Made by a program: the position numbers and the translations under genes
From: Przewalskia tangutica
Taxonomy: Eukaryota; Streptophyta; Magnoliopsida; Solanales; Solanaceae
Assembly: GCA_029844215.1 (NCBI GenBank)
Contig: JAQGDG010000263.1
Coordinates: 151,139-215,138, forward strand
Reading direction: 5' to 3'
Length of the DNA: 64,000 nt
Shown: positions 23,827-34,570 of the stretch, in pieces
Layout of the letters: the number at the start of each line of letters is the position of its first letter
How positions within the stretch are numbered: position 1 is the stretch's first letter
The notes under the pieces: generated by a model
Databases searched by the model: none
What the model was told of the DNA's origin: nothing
What the model saw: the letters and a program-made list of their open reading frames with translations, nothing else

Positions 23827-23890
23827 ATAACTCTCCGCCGAGTAAACAGTCCTGACTGAAAGACAAGATGGGTTGATCTCGTGGCGGCTA
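23827..23890 (-). pseudogene. pol: E3 pol remnant: integrase core fragment upstream of the E4 insertion
   Basis: The last bases on the minus strand before E4 read VRTVYSAE, the segment that follows the KSAHFLPV motif in Ty3/gypsy integrases. The next residues (YARDV) are found at 15140 on the other side of E4. The piece is only about 60 bp and joins directly to post-gag sequence, so everything from protease through the first catalytic part of integrase is missing. The call rests on the match across the E4 gap. Confidence 0.6.
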
Positions 23891-24429
23891 TTGGTCGAGC
23901 AACGTCACGAACTTCATTACAGCGATCATCTAAACTTGGGCCTAGCGCCCTCGTGACCCTACCACTGGCGGGACCACCTAGAAGCCCGCCACATAACGGG
24001 CGGCGGGTTGACCGCGTCCGTCCTCAACCCGACCATTATGGCGCCAAACTCTTGTTCCCGATCGGAACAATCTCGCTAATCAAGTCACGAAAACCTAGTG
24101 GTCTCGCCAGCTCGACTACCTCTTTCATTTCATACCACTCGGGGACTTATCACATAAATATATTCCACGTATACTATGCACTCAGATAAAGGTCAACATA
24201 AAAATAAATCTTTTACTCAAGATGACCTCGCGTCTAAGGTCTCTACGTATAATATTCTAAGGCTCACAATTTCCTGTCCCCCGATATTACCATACAACTA
24301 ACCATGTTTTCTAAAAACAATTTTTACATAATTCTATCTGGACATAATACTTAGCACTTCATCATATCATCAGCATACTAGTCTACAGAGGGTAAGAATA
24401 TACTGTATTAAGCTCACTTTCCCGTCGCT
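23891..24429 (-). other. Post-gag region of E3
   Basis: This sequence is shared with the tails of E4 and E11, for example the word catctaaacttggg (23926) also found near 18795 and 60270. It joins gag to the integrase scrap. No gene is recognised. Confidence 0.62.
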
Positions 24430-25642
24430 CTAATCATAATTACGCCTGTAGCCGGCATAGATATAGAAAGGCGATGAACACCTTGTGACCGGTGAGCTGC
24501 GTCATTTACTGTACCCCTCCTATAAGGCGGTCTCGTCACATGTACAGCGGCGCGGTGAAACAAGCACCCGATAAAAGCGACATTCCCGGTCGGCGCACGC
24601 GCATCGTGCCTGCGAGGGCGTGAATCCTGTGGCTAGAACCCGTATATATCGTAAACCGGAAGCCACGGAGCCCAGGCCAGCTCGAATACCCGAGCGTCAC
24701 GAAGGCGCGGAGGACCACTCTGTATTGGCGGAGGTGCATAACTAACTTTTCTTTGAGCGGTCGCCTCGAAAGTTACAAAGGACCATCTGTTACGGCCTCT
24801 TACTGGCGATCTCGATCATTCCGTCGACCCCTCCGCTCCTCACTTCCAAGTGCATAAGCCTGCATGCGGGCAATATCCATGCCCGGCTGAATGGCTACAC
24901 CCGAACAAGCCTCTGCCAAGTAGTCGTGAGCGATGCGTGGCGGTGTACTCTGTCCTCCATATCGGCTACTAGCGGGGACATCTGAGCGATGAGTCAAACT
25001 CCACGTTGTACTCGAGCCGTCGCCTCTCTGTCTCGGCGTAATCGCCGGCCGTACCCTCGCCATCTGCGGAGGCAAGAAGTGGTGAAATGCCTCAGGCGGT
25101 CCCCAAATAGTGGAGCGCGTGCTCCCCGGAACAGCTCGCGAATCAAACGATGAAGCTGCAGTATCACGCAGCCGATGCGAACCTAAGACCACCGACTCGG
25201 TCTATGAAGCCTTGATCACTCTCATGATCCGCTGTAACTGTCGGATGAACTCCTGCGGATCGTCCTCGGGCCTCGACCCATAAAACTCTGGCGGGCTCTG
25301 ACTCGAGAAAATCCGTAGTCTCAGCGTCCGATCTCGGGTGAACCACGGGTGCTCTTTGGGCTGCTGCATCTGACTATCCTCGTGTCAGCCCACGATCACG
25401 GCGATGGCGACCGTCTCTTTGTAACCCATCTCCTCTGCTCCGTGTAGGCGGAGGTTGGTGCTGTGGTCCGGCGGCCGCTGCTGCGACTCTAAGCTCTCTT
25501 TGAAATTTGGCGGCGTCGCAAAACTCGCCGTCTGAAGCACTATCTCAGGTAATGACCGGGCCTGCGCCCTCGTACTCCTTTGTATCCTACTAGCACCTCC
25601 TCATTTGCCTTGCGCCACGGGCGGGTTGCCTTCGGCGAGCAT
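24430..25642 (-). pseudogene. gag: gag-like gene of E3, frameshifted
   Basis: On the minus strand the ATG is at 25640-25642 and the stop at 24430-24432. The longest open piece (24800-25192, 130 codons) holds LGSHRLRDTAAS, FHHFLPPQMARVR, DYLAEACSGVAIQPGMDIAR and MQAYALGSEERRGRR, in the usual capsid order. A C-terminal piece (24536-24739) holds the knuckle region with GMSLLSGACFTA. Two or more frameshifts break it. It is the gag of the element whose integrase scrap lies beyond it, so E3 is the only A-type element here with any convincing pol. Confidence 0.77.
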
Positions 25643-25820
25643 AAGCGGCATAAAAGAATCGTTAGAGGTCGACTTATAACACGGCTCTAAGGCGCGATCT
25701 CGGAATGAGAAGAATGAAACCGATCCTAAATATCCTATATCCTCACGATTATTGGTGTGGTGCGCAACACCGATAATCGAACTACTAGATGCAGTGCGTA
25801 GACACTTTCAGGATTAACTA

Positions 25821-25831
25821 CTGCGATACCA
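25821..25831 (-). promoter_or_regulatory. Primer-binding site, tRNA-iMet type (E3)
   Basis: Plus-strand ctgcgatacca lies five bases from the LTR at 25836. It is a worn complement of TGGTATCAGAG. Confidence 0.75.
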
Positions 25832-25835
25832 CTTT

Positions 25836-27410
25836 TGTCACGACCGAGCCGGGCGTGGTAGTGCCTACGGGCACCCAGTAGACATCATCAGGTAACCAGC
25901 GGAATATAAAACAACACGTGAAACAATATGAAGTGAGAAAGCAGTTTATCGAGAAGAGTGCATGTCGGCATATATATAAAAATTTGAGCGATTACATCCC
26001 TTTTACAAGCCACACTTGCGGATTACTACAAACCTCTAGAATGTTATAACAACAATGGCGGGACGGGGCCCGCCATACCACAGATGTAAGTACCTCTGGC
26101 GATGGGGACTATACGAATAAGCCTCAGGAGACACGGAGCTTCCCAACGCTGAGCTGTGACCACATGGCGAGGATCAACAAGCGGTGTACCTCTACTGCGG
26201 CGTGAGCGCGGCCCGAAGGAGTCGATCTACAAGTACCAAGTATGTGGCCCGAAAATCACGTAAATGAAATCATGCGATCTAAAATAAAGCAGGAGACATG
26301 TATGATAACAAACTACGATTCCTGACATAAAATTTGTCATGTCAAGTCGGGGACTCGCGCCTCAGTCATCCCTCATTGCGTGGAACTCCTTCGCCAGCTG
26401 CCGTGATCTAGGTATAAATCGTGTGATCGTATAACATGTCTCGGCCCGTCCGTGGGACTCGAGGTGGAATCGCGTGGTCACGTTCGGTCTATCTCATGGA
26501 CTCGGTCTTGGATCGTATGGAATACATTCGGTCCATCTCGTGGACTCGGTGTCGGATCGTATGGAATACATTCGGTCCATCTCATGGACTCGGTGTCGGA
26601 TCGTATGGAATACATTCGGTCCATCTCGTGGACTCGGTGTTGGATCGTATGAAATACATTCGGTCCATCTCGTGGACTCGGTATCAAATCGGGTGGAATA
26701 CATTCGGTCCGTCCCGTGGACTCGGTATCAAATCGTGTGGAATACATTCCGGTCCATCCATGGACTCGGTATCAAATCGTGTGGAATACATTCCGGTCTA
26801 TCCCATGGAATCGGTATCAAATCGGGTGGAATACATTCCGGTCCATCCGTGGACTCGGTATCAAATCGTGTGGAATACGTTCGGTCCATCCATGGACTCG
26901 GTATCAAATCGTGTGGAATACATTCCGGTCCATCCGTGGACTCGGTATCAAATCGTGTGGAATACATTCCAGTCCATCCCGTGGACTCGGTATCAAATCG
27001 GCCATAACATTTAAACTCTCTTTTAAGGCGATTAAGATAATACCATACTTTCCTTTTAAATCACAAACACTTTCCTTTTTTAAAATCAAGTAACAACATT
27101 CTTTTCCAAAAGTTCAAATTGCCTAATTAAAATATACTCAAGTCTTTTACTTAGAAAGATTTCATAGTTCATAGTCTTAATCAAATAACGTAATCTCTTT
27201 TAAAACAATTGAGTAACATATACCTTATGTGTGAGTAGTTATTCTTGTTTATAACAATCTTATTAAGCGACCATGATCTAGAAAATGTAATACAATTTTG
27301 TCTTATCTTAGCTTCTATGCGGATGGAGGTTTCTTGGTTTTAATAATACTTAATTATTTGTCAATACATTTTCCTTTATTAGCTGCGATGGTTTTGTTCG
27401 ATGCTTGATA
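25836..27410 (-). mobile_element. E3 5' LTR, 3' part (antisense, split by E5)
   Basis: This LTR piece starts at tgtcacgaccgagcc next to the E3 primer site and runs to 27410, where a forward LTR (E5) interrupts it. The remaining LTR part is at 30595-32108; together they make about 3.09 kb, the normal A-type length. It contains the 44-bp minisatellite and the conserved core near 27250-27330. Confidence 0.85.
26442..27000 (-). repeat. LTR minisatellite, about 44-bp unit (E3)
   Basis: About twelve well-kept units read gtggactcggtatcaaatcg followed by tgtggaatacattccggtcc. Earlier units read gtcggatcgtat where later ones read atcaaatcgtgt, so the array has two variant blocks. The unit shares gaatacattc(c)gg with the 31-bp unit of E1, E4 and E11. 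Open frames of up to 192 codons here result from the repeat, not from a gene. Confidence 0.95.
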
Positions 27411-27792
27411 CATTATACCGTATTTCCAGTATATGCGTGAGGCGTGCGTCTGGTTTAAGCCTTAAGTAGGCATAAGGGGCGAAAATTTGTGCACAACTAA
27501 CGAAAGAATTATTTTCGGCGAAAAGTTTTACGAACCTTGCGAAGGAAAATTACGGTTCGACATTTATTATTTTTGCGGATTTTTACGAGAGATAAAATAT
27601 TTTGGACCAACGGGAGGCGACATGTGTCACCCTCAAAGTGGAGCGACATTGTGGGCTTTTGTTGGTACGTTTTTGGTGTTAAAACTTTGGTCAAGGTTAG
27701 GTAGGATATTTGTGTAGTAGATGGATAAGGTGCACTTGCCCAAATCCCACCCTCCACGCCTCCACTTGCCTTAATCTTAGCCATTGAAGGCC

Positions 27793-27801
27793 CTATAAAT
27801 A
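27793..27801 (+). promoter_or_regulatory. LTR TATA box (E5)
   Basis: ctataaata lies 382 bp from the start of this solo LTR. It points into the antisense remainder of the E3 LTR. Confidence 0.72.
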
Positions 27802-29574
27802 CCCCCCTTAGTTGAAGACTTCTTCATCCACAAAACATTTTCCAAGTCTTAAAATCCTCCCCCTCGTGGTTGGAGTTTTCGTCCAAGCCTCCTCCCGAGA
27901 AGGCCCTCGTAGAAGTACCCCTCTTAATAGTTCTCGTGAAATAACCCCCTCCTTGGTAGAAAAAGTATTCTCAGTATTGTTACAATTCCAAAATACCTTA
28001 GCCCGAATACCTTGTAGTATTCCAAAGTTATTTCAATACTAAGAGCAGGAAATACTATTATACTTTCTTTAGTCACAAGCGAAACCACAGGAAAAATCTT
28101 CATAGTGGTTGAAGTATTAAGTAGAAGTTGTGTAGAACTTCTAAGGGTTTCTTGGAGGCGAATTGGGCGCGGATTAGGAGCTAAGCGTTGTTGGGATCGA
28201 CATTTTAACTTGGATAATTTTGGGCTTATCGAGGTAAATATCCGTGTCCTTCTATTGTAGTTGGAAATTGCATACTGTAGTAGTATAGAAGTGAGTATAA
28301 GATATATAGTAGGATATTAAATAAGAGAATTGTTGTAATTACATGGGGTGTATTCTGATGAACTTGTGTAGTATGGTGGGTAGGGAAGTCTTTGCCCAAT
28401 TTAGTAGAATTAAGAACCTCTTTGCTTAGATTATTCTACTGAGTAGTCTAGGCGTTGATAGGCGTGTTGACTATTATAGGTTGATACTCTGCGCGCGACA
28501 TATTCGACTTGGCAGGTGGATTTCGCCGAGGAGGTATGTGATTCTTCCTATCCTCTTGAACATGATATTTTAAAAGAATATATATAGTGCGGTGAGCGTC
28601 GTGTGTTAAGCGAGCGTGGTTTTACTTCGATGTCTTTTGACTTGAGTTTTAAATAATAAGAATCTTGAAGTATTTCAAAAGAATTAAGAATTGTTTTGAA
28701 AGATGAGTAATACTTGGTTTTAAAAGCTTAAGAGTTATACTAGCTTTATGGGGAGTTAGGTATAACGACTTAAGAGTGATAAAAGGAACGGTTTACTAAA
28801 TTGTTTATGAAAGCCTTGTATTGATTTCGGAAATGAGAATAAGTATCGAACAAACCACTGCAACGCTAATAAAGGAAAATGTATTGACTAATTAAGTATT
28901 ATTAAAACCAGTAGAAACCTCCATCTGCATAGAAGCTAAGATAAGACAAAATTGTACTACATTTCTAGATCATGTTGCTTTAATAAGATTGTTATAAACA
29001 AGAATAACCTACTCACACATAAGGCATATGTTACTCAAATTGTTTTAAAAAGGAGATTACGTTGTTAAGTGTTTAAAACTATGATCTATGAATCTTTTGA
29101 AAATAAGAGACTTGAGTATTTGAAATTATGCAACTTGAACTTTTGGAAAAGAATGGGTTATTGATTTTAGAAGTTAAGAGACTTGATCTTAAAAGATAAG
29201 AGACTTGACTTAATTGACTTGATATGAATTTTGTTAAAAAGTGTGAAACCTCATTCGTGAGCAATGAGTACTTGGTTTTTAAAGAGTTAATGTATGAAGT
29301 ACTTTGGGGATAAAAACCCGAACTTGTTGACATAAAATAGAAAGTACCTTGTGTGAATAACTTGACTATGTTGGTTTGTGATAGCCTTGTAATACTTTCT
29401 TATTGGTTTGTGATAGCCTTGTAATACTTTCTTGTTGGTTTGATAAGTGAACATGTTATGATTCTACGTGTGTTAGTATCTTGTAACGTTTGTGTAAAGA
29501 GGTTATTCTTATTGTGCTTATGTTGTTTAACGATAAGCCGTTATGTTAGTATTATATCACTCACCTCTTGACAT

Positions 29575-29790
29575 GATATACCGGGGGTTAAAGCGCCCGT
29601 CGAGAGATACCTCATGCGGGTCAGAGGACCTATGCGAACTACGAGTTCGAGTTAGTGTGCGGGGTAATTACCTCATGCGGTGCATGTGGCCATCGGACTA
29701 CGAGTCGGGAGGATCTGAGGTTAGGCGCCTGCGATGCGAGAATACCTCATGCGGGCCTATGTGGCCTATGCGGGCGGCGGTATGCTCGAG
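29575..29790 (+). repeat. GC-rich LTR minisatellite (E5)
   Basis: Units of roughly 60 bp contain cctcatgcggg, ggcctatgcgg and actacgagttcgag. The same unit type occurs in E9 (46800-47075), which places E5 and E9 in one subfamily. Confidence 0.75.
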
Positions 29791-30594
29791 TTAGGCAGCG
29801 CATTGATCACGAGGCGAGTGGCGGCCGATCATGTGGCGCGATGCAGAAAGACCTCGTGATCTGATTTATGGCATTGTTAGTGCGTAGGTTTTAGTAGTCG
29901 GCTATGCGCCGTACTTACCGTCACGGTTTATTATGACACAAGTGGGACTGGTGTTCATGTGTATTCCTTGGTGCTTTTATATCATGGGTAGATGCGGTGA
30001 GGAAGAATTCCATTTGGCATGATTGATATTGTGGGCATGAGACCCGGTGGTTATATTTGAGTGATGACTTTAAAGTAGTGAGTCACGACTTGACATGGCT
30101 AACTTACATATTGTGCATCGTAAATTGGTTATCATATATGTCTTACATTTTATATAGACTATTATGATTTCACTTACGATATTTTGATTTCACATACTTG
30201 GTACTGTTATCTTGACCTCGCCCGAGCTGCGTTCATCTGCGGTAGAGTACGCGATCGTCGATCCTCGCTCTTAGGATCACAGTTCAGCGTTTTGGGAAAC
30301 TCCGTTTCTCCGGAGGCTTATCTTTGGTATAGTCCCCTGTTGTTGTAGGTGCTTACATTCAGGGGTATGGCGGGGCCCTGTCCCATCGTTGTTATTCTAA
30401 CATTTTTAGAAGTGCATGTAATCTTTGTTGTGGCGAGTTTGTAAAGGGATATAGCTGTTAGTGTTCAAGTTTTTATATATATGCGAAAGGCAGCTGTTTC
30501 TCATTTCATGTCTTGTTTTATATTCCTGATTTCTCGATGTATGACTACTTGGGTGCGGGTAAGGCACGATCCACGAACCAGGCGGGTCATGACA

Positions 30595-32108
30595 TATTCT
30601 CATTTCTGAAATCAATACAAGGCTTTCATAAACAATTAAGTAAACCGTTCCTTTTATCTCTCTTAAGTCGTTATACCTAACTTCCCATAAAGTTAGTATA
30701 ACTCTTAAGCTTTTAAAACTAAGTATTACTCTTCTTTAAAAAATGATTCATAATTCTTTTGAAATACTTGAGACTAGTCAGCAGACGTGAGTAAAACCCT
30801 TTTTAGTTAACACGTATGCGTCTAGTACTATATATATATATATATCAAAATATCATGCTCGAGAGGATAGGAAGAATCACATACCTCCTCGTGAAATCCA
30901 CACTGCCAAGTCGAATATGTCGCGTGAGTATCGACTATAATAGTAAAATCGTCTATCAGCGTCTAGACTACTCGTAGAACATTCTAGCGGAAGGTTCTCT
31001 ATTACATGGAAAATTTGGGCGACATTTCCCTGCAGTCAACTACACAAGTCTCTGTAAATACAACCCTATGTAAATGCAGTTCAATTCTCTTCTCTTATAC
31101 CATCCTTCATAACTTATACTCGTTTCTATACTACTACGATTATGTAATCTCCATTTGATAGAAGGGCGTGATTAATTACCTCGATAAGCCCAAAATTATC
31201 AAGTTTAAATGTCGATCTGAGCAAGGTTTAGCTCACAATGCATGCGCTCCAATCCGCTCCAAGAAACCCTTAGAAGTTTATGAACAACTTCTACTTAATA
31301 CTTCGACCATCTATGAAGATTTCCCCAGGGTTTCGTTTAGTGACTAATGGATATAAGGTAGTATTTCTTGGCTTTTAGTATAGAGGTGACTTTGGAATAC
31401 TACAAGGTATTTGGCTAAGGTATTTTGGGATAGTAACAATACTTGGAGAATACTTTTCTACCAGGGGGGGGTGTATTTAGCGAGAACAACTAGGAAAGGG
31501 GGTGTTTGGTAGAGGGCTTCACAAAGGGGAGGAGCTTGGACGAGAACTACTAAAAGGGAGGGAGGGATTTTTGCCTTGGAATTTCTCAAGTGTGGATGAA
31601 GAAGTCTTGCACAAGAAGGGGGTATTTATAGAACCACCAAGGGCCAAGATTAAAACAAATGGAGGGTGAAGATTTGGATCCATGTGAAGAGTGACGTCTT
31701 CGACCAAGTGTCGCACTGATGTTGGGACATATGTCACCACAACCTTGGGACATATGTCCCCATGACAAGAACCATGTGGCCTTCCACTAGGCACAAAGCG
31801 TCCTGAGGCCCTGCCTACCGCTCACCCGAAGAAATATCTTCAAGACTTGACCATTTGACCTTGTCCACTTGGCCAACATTTTCGTCGACCCATGCCAACT
31901 AAGGGTGACACATGTCGCCCTCCTATTGATCCAAAAATATTTCGTCTCTCGGAAAAATCCGTGTCGGTTAAAATATTAAGCGTGAATTTCCTTCACAAGG
32001 TTCGGAATCTTTTCCGTCGAAAGTTCACAATTTCATCCTTAACCTAATTAGGGCTTGAATATTCGTACGTACGTCCTCGCATACGTACTCTGGAAATACG
32101 GGGTATAA
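30595..32108 (-). mobile_element. E3 5' LTR, first part (antisense, beyond E5)
   Basis: This part of the LTR runs from the E5 edge to ggggtataaca at 32108, the outer right end of E3. It matches 13102-14533 in the partner LTR. C-type LTR sequence starts at 32109, so E3 inserted into E6. Confidence 0.85.
31623..31631 (-). promoter_or_regulatory. LTR TATA box (E3 5' LTR)
   Basis: Minus-strand ctataaata, 477 bp from the LTR start at 32108. It would drive E3, but E5 and E4 interrupt the transcript. Confidence 0.68.
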
Positions 32109-33330
32109 CAATATTGATGTAATTATGGACTGTTTTGTATACATTGTGGGGCAGAATTTTACATGTCATGTTAAGGCGTGTAATCCCCTTTGAATTGCTG
32201 GTTTGTTGCGCCTTAAATGTGACATATTGGTTATTGATTTCGGGCCTTGAAAAAGGTGGAAAAGTATGTAGAAACTAAGGAAGTGCTGCCCAAATTTCTG
32301 TAAAATAAGAGACCTAGCACTTAGTATTATTCCACGTTAATAAGCTAGGAGTTGATAGACATGTTATGGCTATTATAGGTTGAAGTACTACGTGTATCGT
32401 ATTCTACTTGAAGGGTGGAGTAGCTAACAAGGTTGAAGTACTTTGTAGCATTTTGCTACTTGTCGATAGTCGTCGCGAGGTATGTGAACCTCTTCCTTCT
32501 TTTGGCATGTTCTATGTATGGAATATACATGAGGTGTTATTTCATGATTCCTTCTACTCTTAGAAGTTAAGAGGTACGTATGTTGATTTACTCTATGTAA
32601 AAGGTATGTCTAAGTTATCCTAAGTTCTTACCAAGTCTTATGGGGGATGTTGGTAAGAGTCGTTAGGAAGTATGTGGAGTCGAGGTGACTTTGCTAATTT
32701 ACTGCACTAATGAGAATAGGTATCGAACAAGCCATTTCAGCGTTAATAAAAATGTATCGACAATCAATTATATTAAAATGAGTAGAATTCTCCATCTGCA
32801 TAGAAACTAAGATAAGACAAAATTGTATTACATTTTCTAGATCATGGCTGCTTTAATATGATTTTTATAAACGAGTATAACCTATTCACAGCTCATAAAA
32901 TTATCTGTTACTTAATTTAAAGAGTTTATGTTATGAAGTTTTAAGACTATGAACCTGGATTTCTTAAAAGGTTATGAGACTTTATTTTTCAAGTAATGGG
33001 ACTTGATTCTTAAAGAAAAGAATGACTTGATTTAAAAAGTATGGTTTCCATGAATTATTTCAAAAGTTAAGAGGCTTGATTTCAAAAGAGAATGTAACTT
33101 GAGTTTTCAGAAGAAGAAGTTTATTGATTTAAAAGAGAATGAGTTTTATGATTCTTTTTAAGTATGTATGTACGTAGTACTTTTGGGTTTAGTTTTCCCT
33201 AATGTAATCAGAAATAAAAGTGCCTTAAGTTCTCTAAAGTGAAAAGTTGTTATAATAGCTTTATGGGAAGTTGTTATAACGACTTAAGAAGAAGTGAAAA
33301 GATGGTTTAAAATGTTATGTAAGGAAAATT

Positions 33331-33630
33331 ATACCGCGTCCCAGAATGGGCCGGGCAGTATACCTTTATGGGCAGACTATATGACTTTATCGCGTCCTAG
33401 AATGGGTCGGGCAGTATACCTTTATGGGCAGACTATGTGACTTTACCGCGTCCCAGAATGGGCCGGGCAGTATACCTTTATGGGCAGACTTATGTGACCT
33501 TACCACGTCCCAGAATGGGCCGGGCAGTATACCTTTATGGGCAGACTTATGTGATATTACCGCGTCCCAGAATGGGCCGGGCAGTATACCCTTGTGGGAA
33601 GACTTTTTATGAATTCACTGTGTCCCGCAA
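33331..33630 (+). repeat. C-type LTR minisatellite, about 56-bp unit (E6)
   Basis: Five full units and a decayed sixth contain ccgcgtcccagaatgggccg and gcagtatacctttatgggca. Units are nearly identical. The open frames at 33424-33763 come from the repeat. Confidence 0.93.
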
Positions 33631-34395
33631 ATGGCCTAGGTTATGTTATCACGTATGGATAATCAAAGTGAACTCCAAAATGAGACGTCCCTCCTTAAAG
33701 GGCCGGATTATGTTATGCAAAATACGTAAGTTATGTGTTTATGAACTTGATGGTGTTTCCTAAGTATGTATGTAAGAATTTGATTATAACTTTTATTGAA
33801 AATGGGAAAAGATAATAATGTGTTATTAAGTTCATGAGTTGTAATGTACGGTAGGATCAGTATTTACTTTTTATACTTGCCCTGTCATTCTATGCGATTA
33901 TGATTTGTTCTTATTCCTTATTTAGTTCCATACTAAATTTTTGTTATCTTGACCCCCCTTGAGAAGTGCGTTCATGCCCGAAAGTATTAGGTACACAGGT
34001 TGGTGATCCTTGCTCTTAGGATCTCTGTTCAGTTTTTGGGAAAAGGCTCCATTTACTCCGGAGACTTATTTTTTGGTATGGATCCCTGTTGATGTAGATT
34101 TATCTATGTTCAGGGGTATGGCGAACCACTGTCCGTCCAGTGAATTATGTCAAAACTCTTAGAAGTGCGTAGTCATATCTTGTGGGTCAGTTTGTAAAGA
34201 AAAAGGATGTAACTGCTTTTGGTTTTATATGTATATATATGTGCAGGGAGGTAGCCTTATCGGCTAGCCTGTTATTTATTTTCCTGTTAATGTAAGTTAT
34301 GAGTTTCAAGTATGTTCCGCTGATTTTCTCTGATGTATACCTATAAGGGTGCCCAGTTAGGGCACCAGTCGCAGGCCCGGGGTCGGGTCGTGACA

Positions 34396-34570
34396 AGTGT
34401 AGTGTCTTTTTGGTTTATATATATATATATAATGGCGGCCTTGCCGGCTTTGCCTTTGCTTGTTACAAAAAAATGAGTTTTATTTAGCTTCCGCGGGTTA
34501 CTTGTGATGTATGGGTAGAAGGGTTCCCAGGTAGGGCACCAGTCGCGGGCCTGGGGTTTGGGTCGTGACA
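34396..34570 (+). repeat. Second copy of a C-type LTR terminus
   Basis: Two LTR ends stand in a row: one closes at 34395 (gtcgggtcgtgaca) and a diverged copy at 34570 (gggtcgtgaca). Each is preceded by ggtttatat(at)n, a ggcggcctt or gtagcctt word and gggcaccagtcgc. The stretch matches the last 150 bp of the E7 LTR. A tandem duplication or a nested LTR end would explain it. Confidence 0.75.

Larger units (their letters stand above)
27411..30594 (+). mobile_element. E5 solo LTR (A-type, 3184 bp, forward)
   Basis: A single forward LTR runs from cattataccgtatttcc (the TG start altered) to ggtcatgaca. No primer site, gag or second LTR follows; instead antisense LTR sequence of E3 resumes at 30595 (tattctcatttctg). 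This is the mark of a solo LTR left by LTR-LTR recombination. The target duplication is not clear at these edges. It has a TATA box at 27793-27801, the conserved core near 28915-28985 and a minisatellite near 29575-29790. Confidence 0.85.
32109..34570 (+). mobile_element. E6: C-type LTR, 3' part (forward)
   Basis: This sequence is collinear with 40150-42739 of the complete C-type LTR in E7, sharing the tgtggggc(a/g)gaattttac block, the conserved core (32785-32870), a GTTATA/TATAAC module near 33245 and a 55-bp minisatellite. Its 5' part was separated by E3 and lies outside the window. It ends in gtcgtgaca at 34570, after an extra LTR terminus at 34395. No primer site follows, so this is a 3' or solo LTR, and pol of D1 begins at the next base. 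Confidence 0.82.

Noticed and set aside
26436..27014. Open frames of 192 and 177 codons on the plus strand, with repeated WTRYQIVWNTF-like words
   Set aside because: They are the translation of the 44-bp minisatellite, open in several frames and on both strands; no start context, domain or conservation supports a protein.
33331..33630. Regularly spaced repeats that could suggest a CRISPR array (also 1404-1654, 15788-16047, 41575-42090)
   Set aside because: Units are directly joined with no unique spacers, lie inside LTRs at one fixed place, and the DNA is from a plant.
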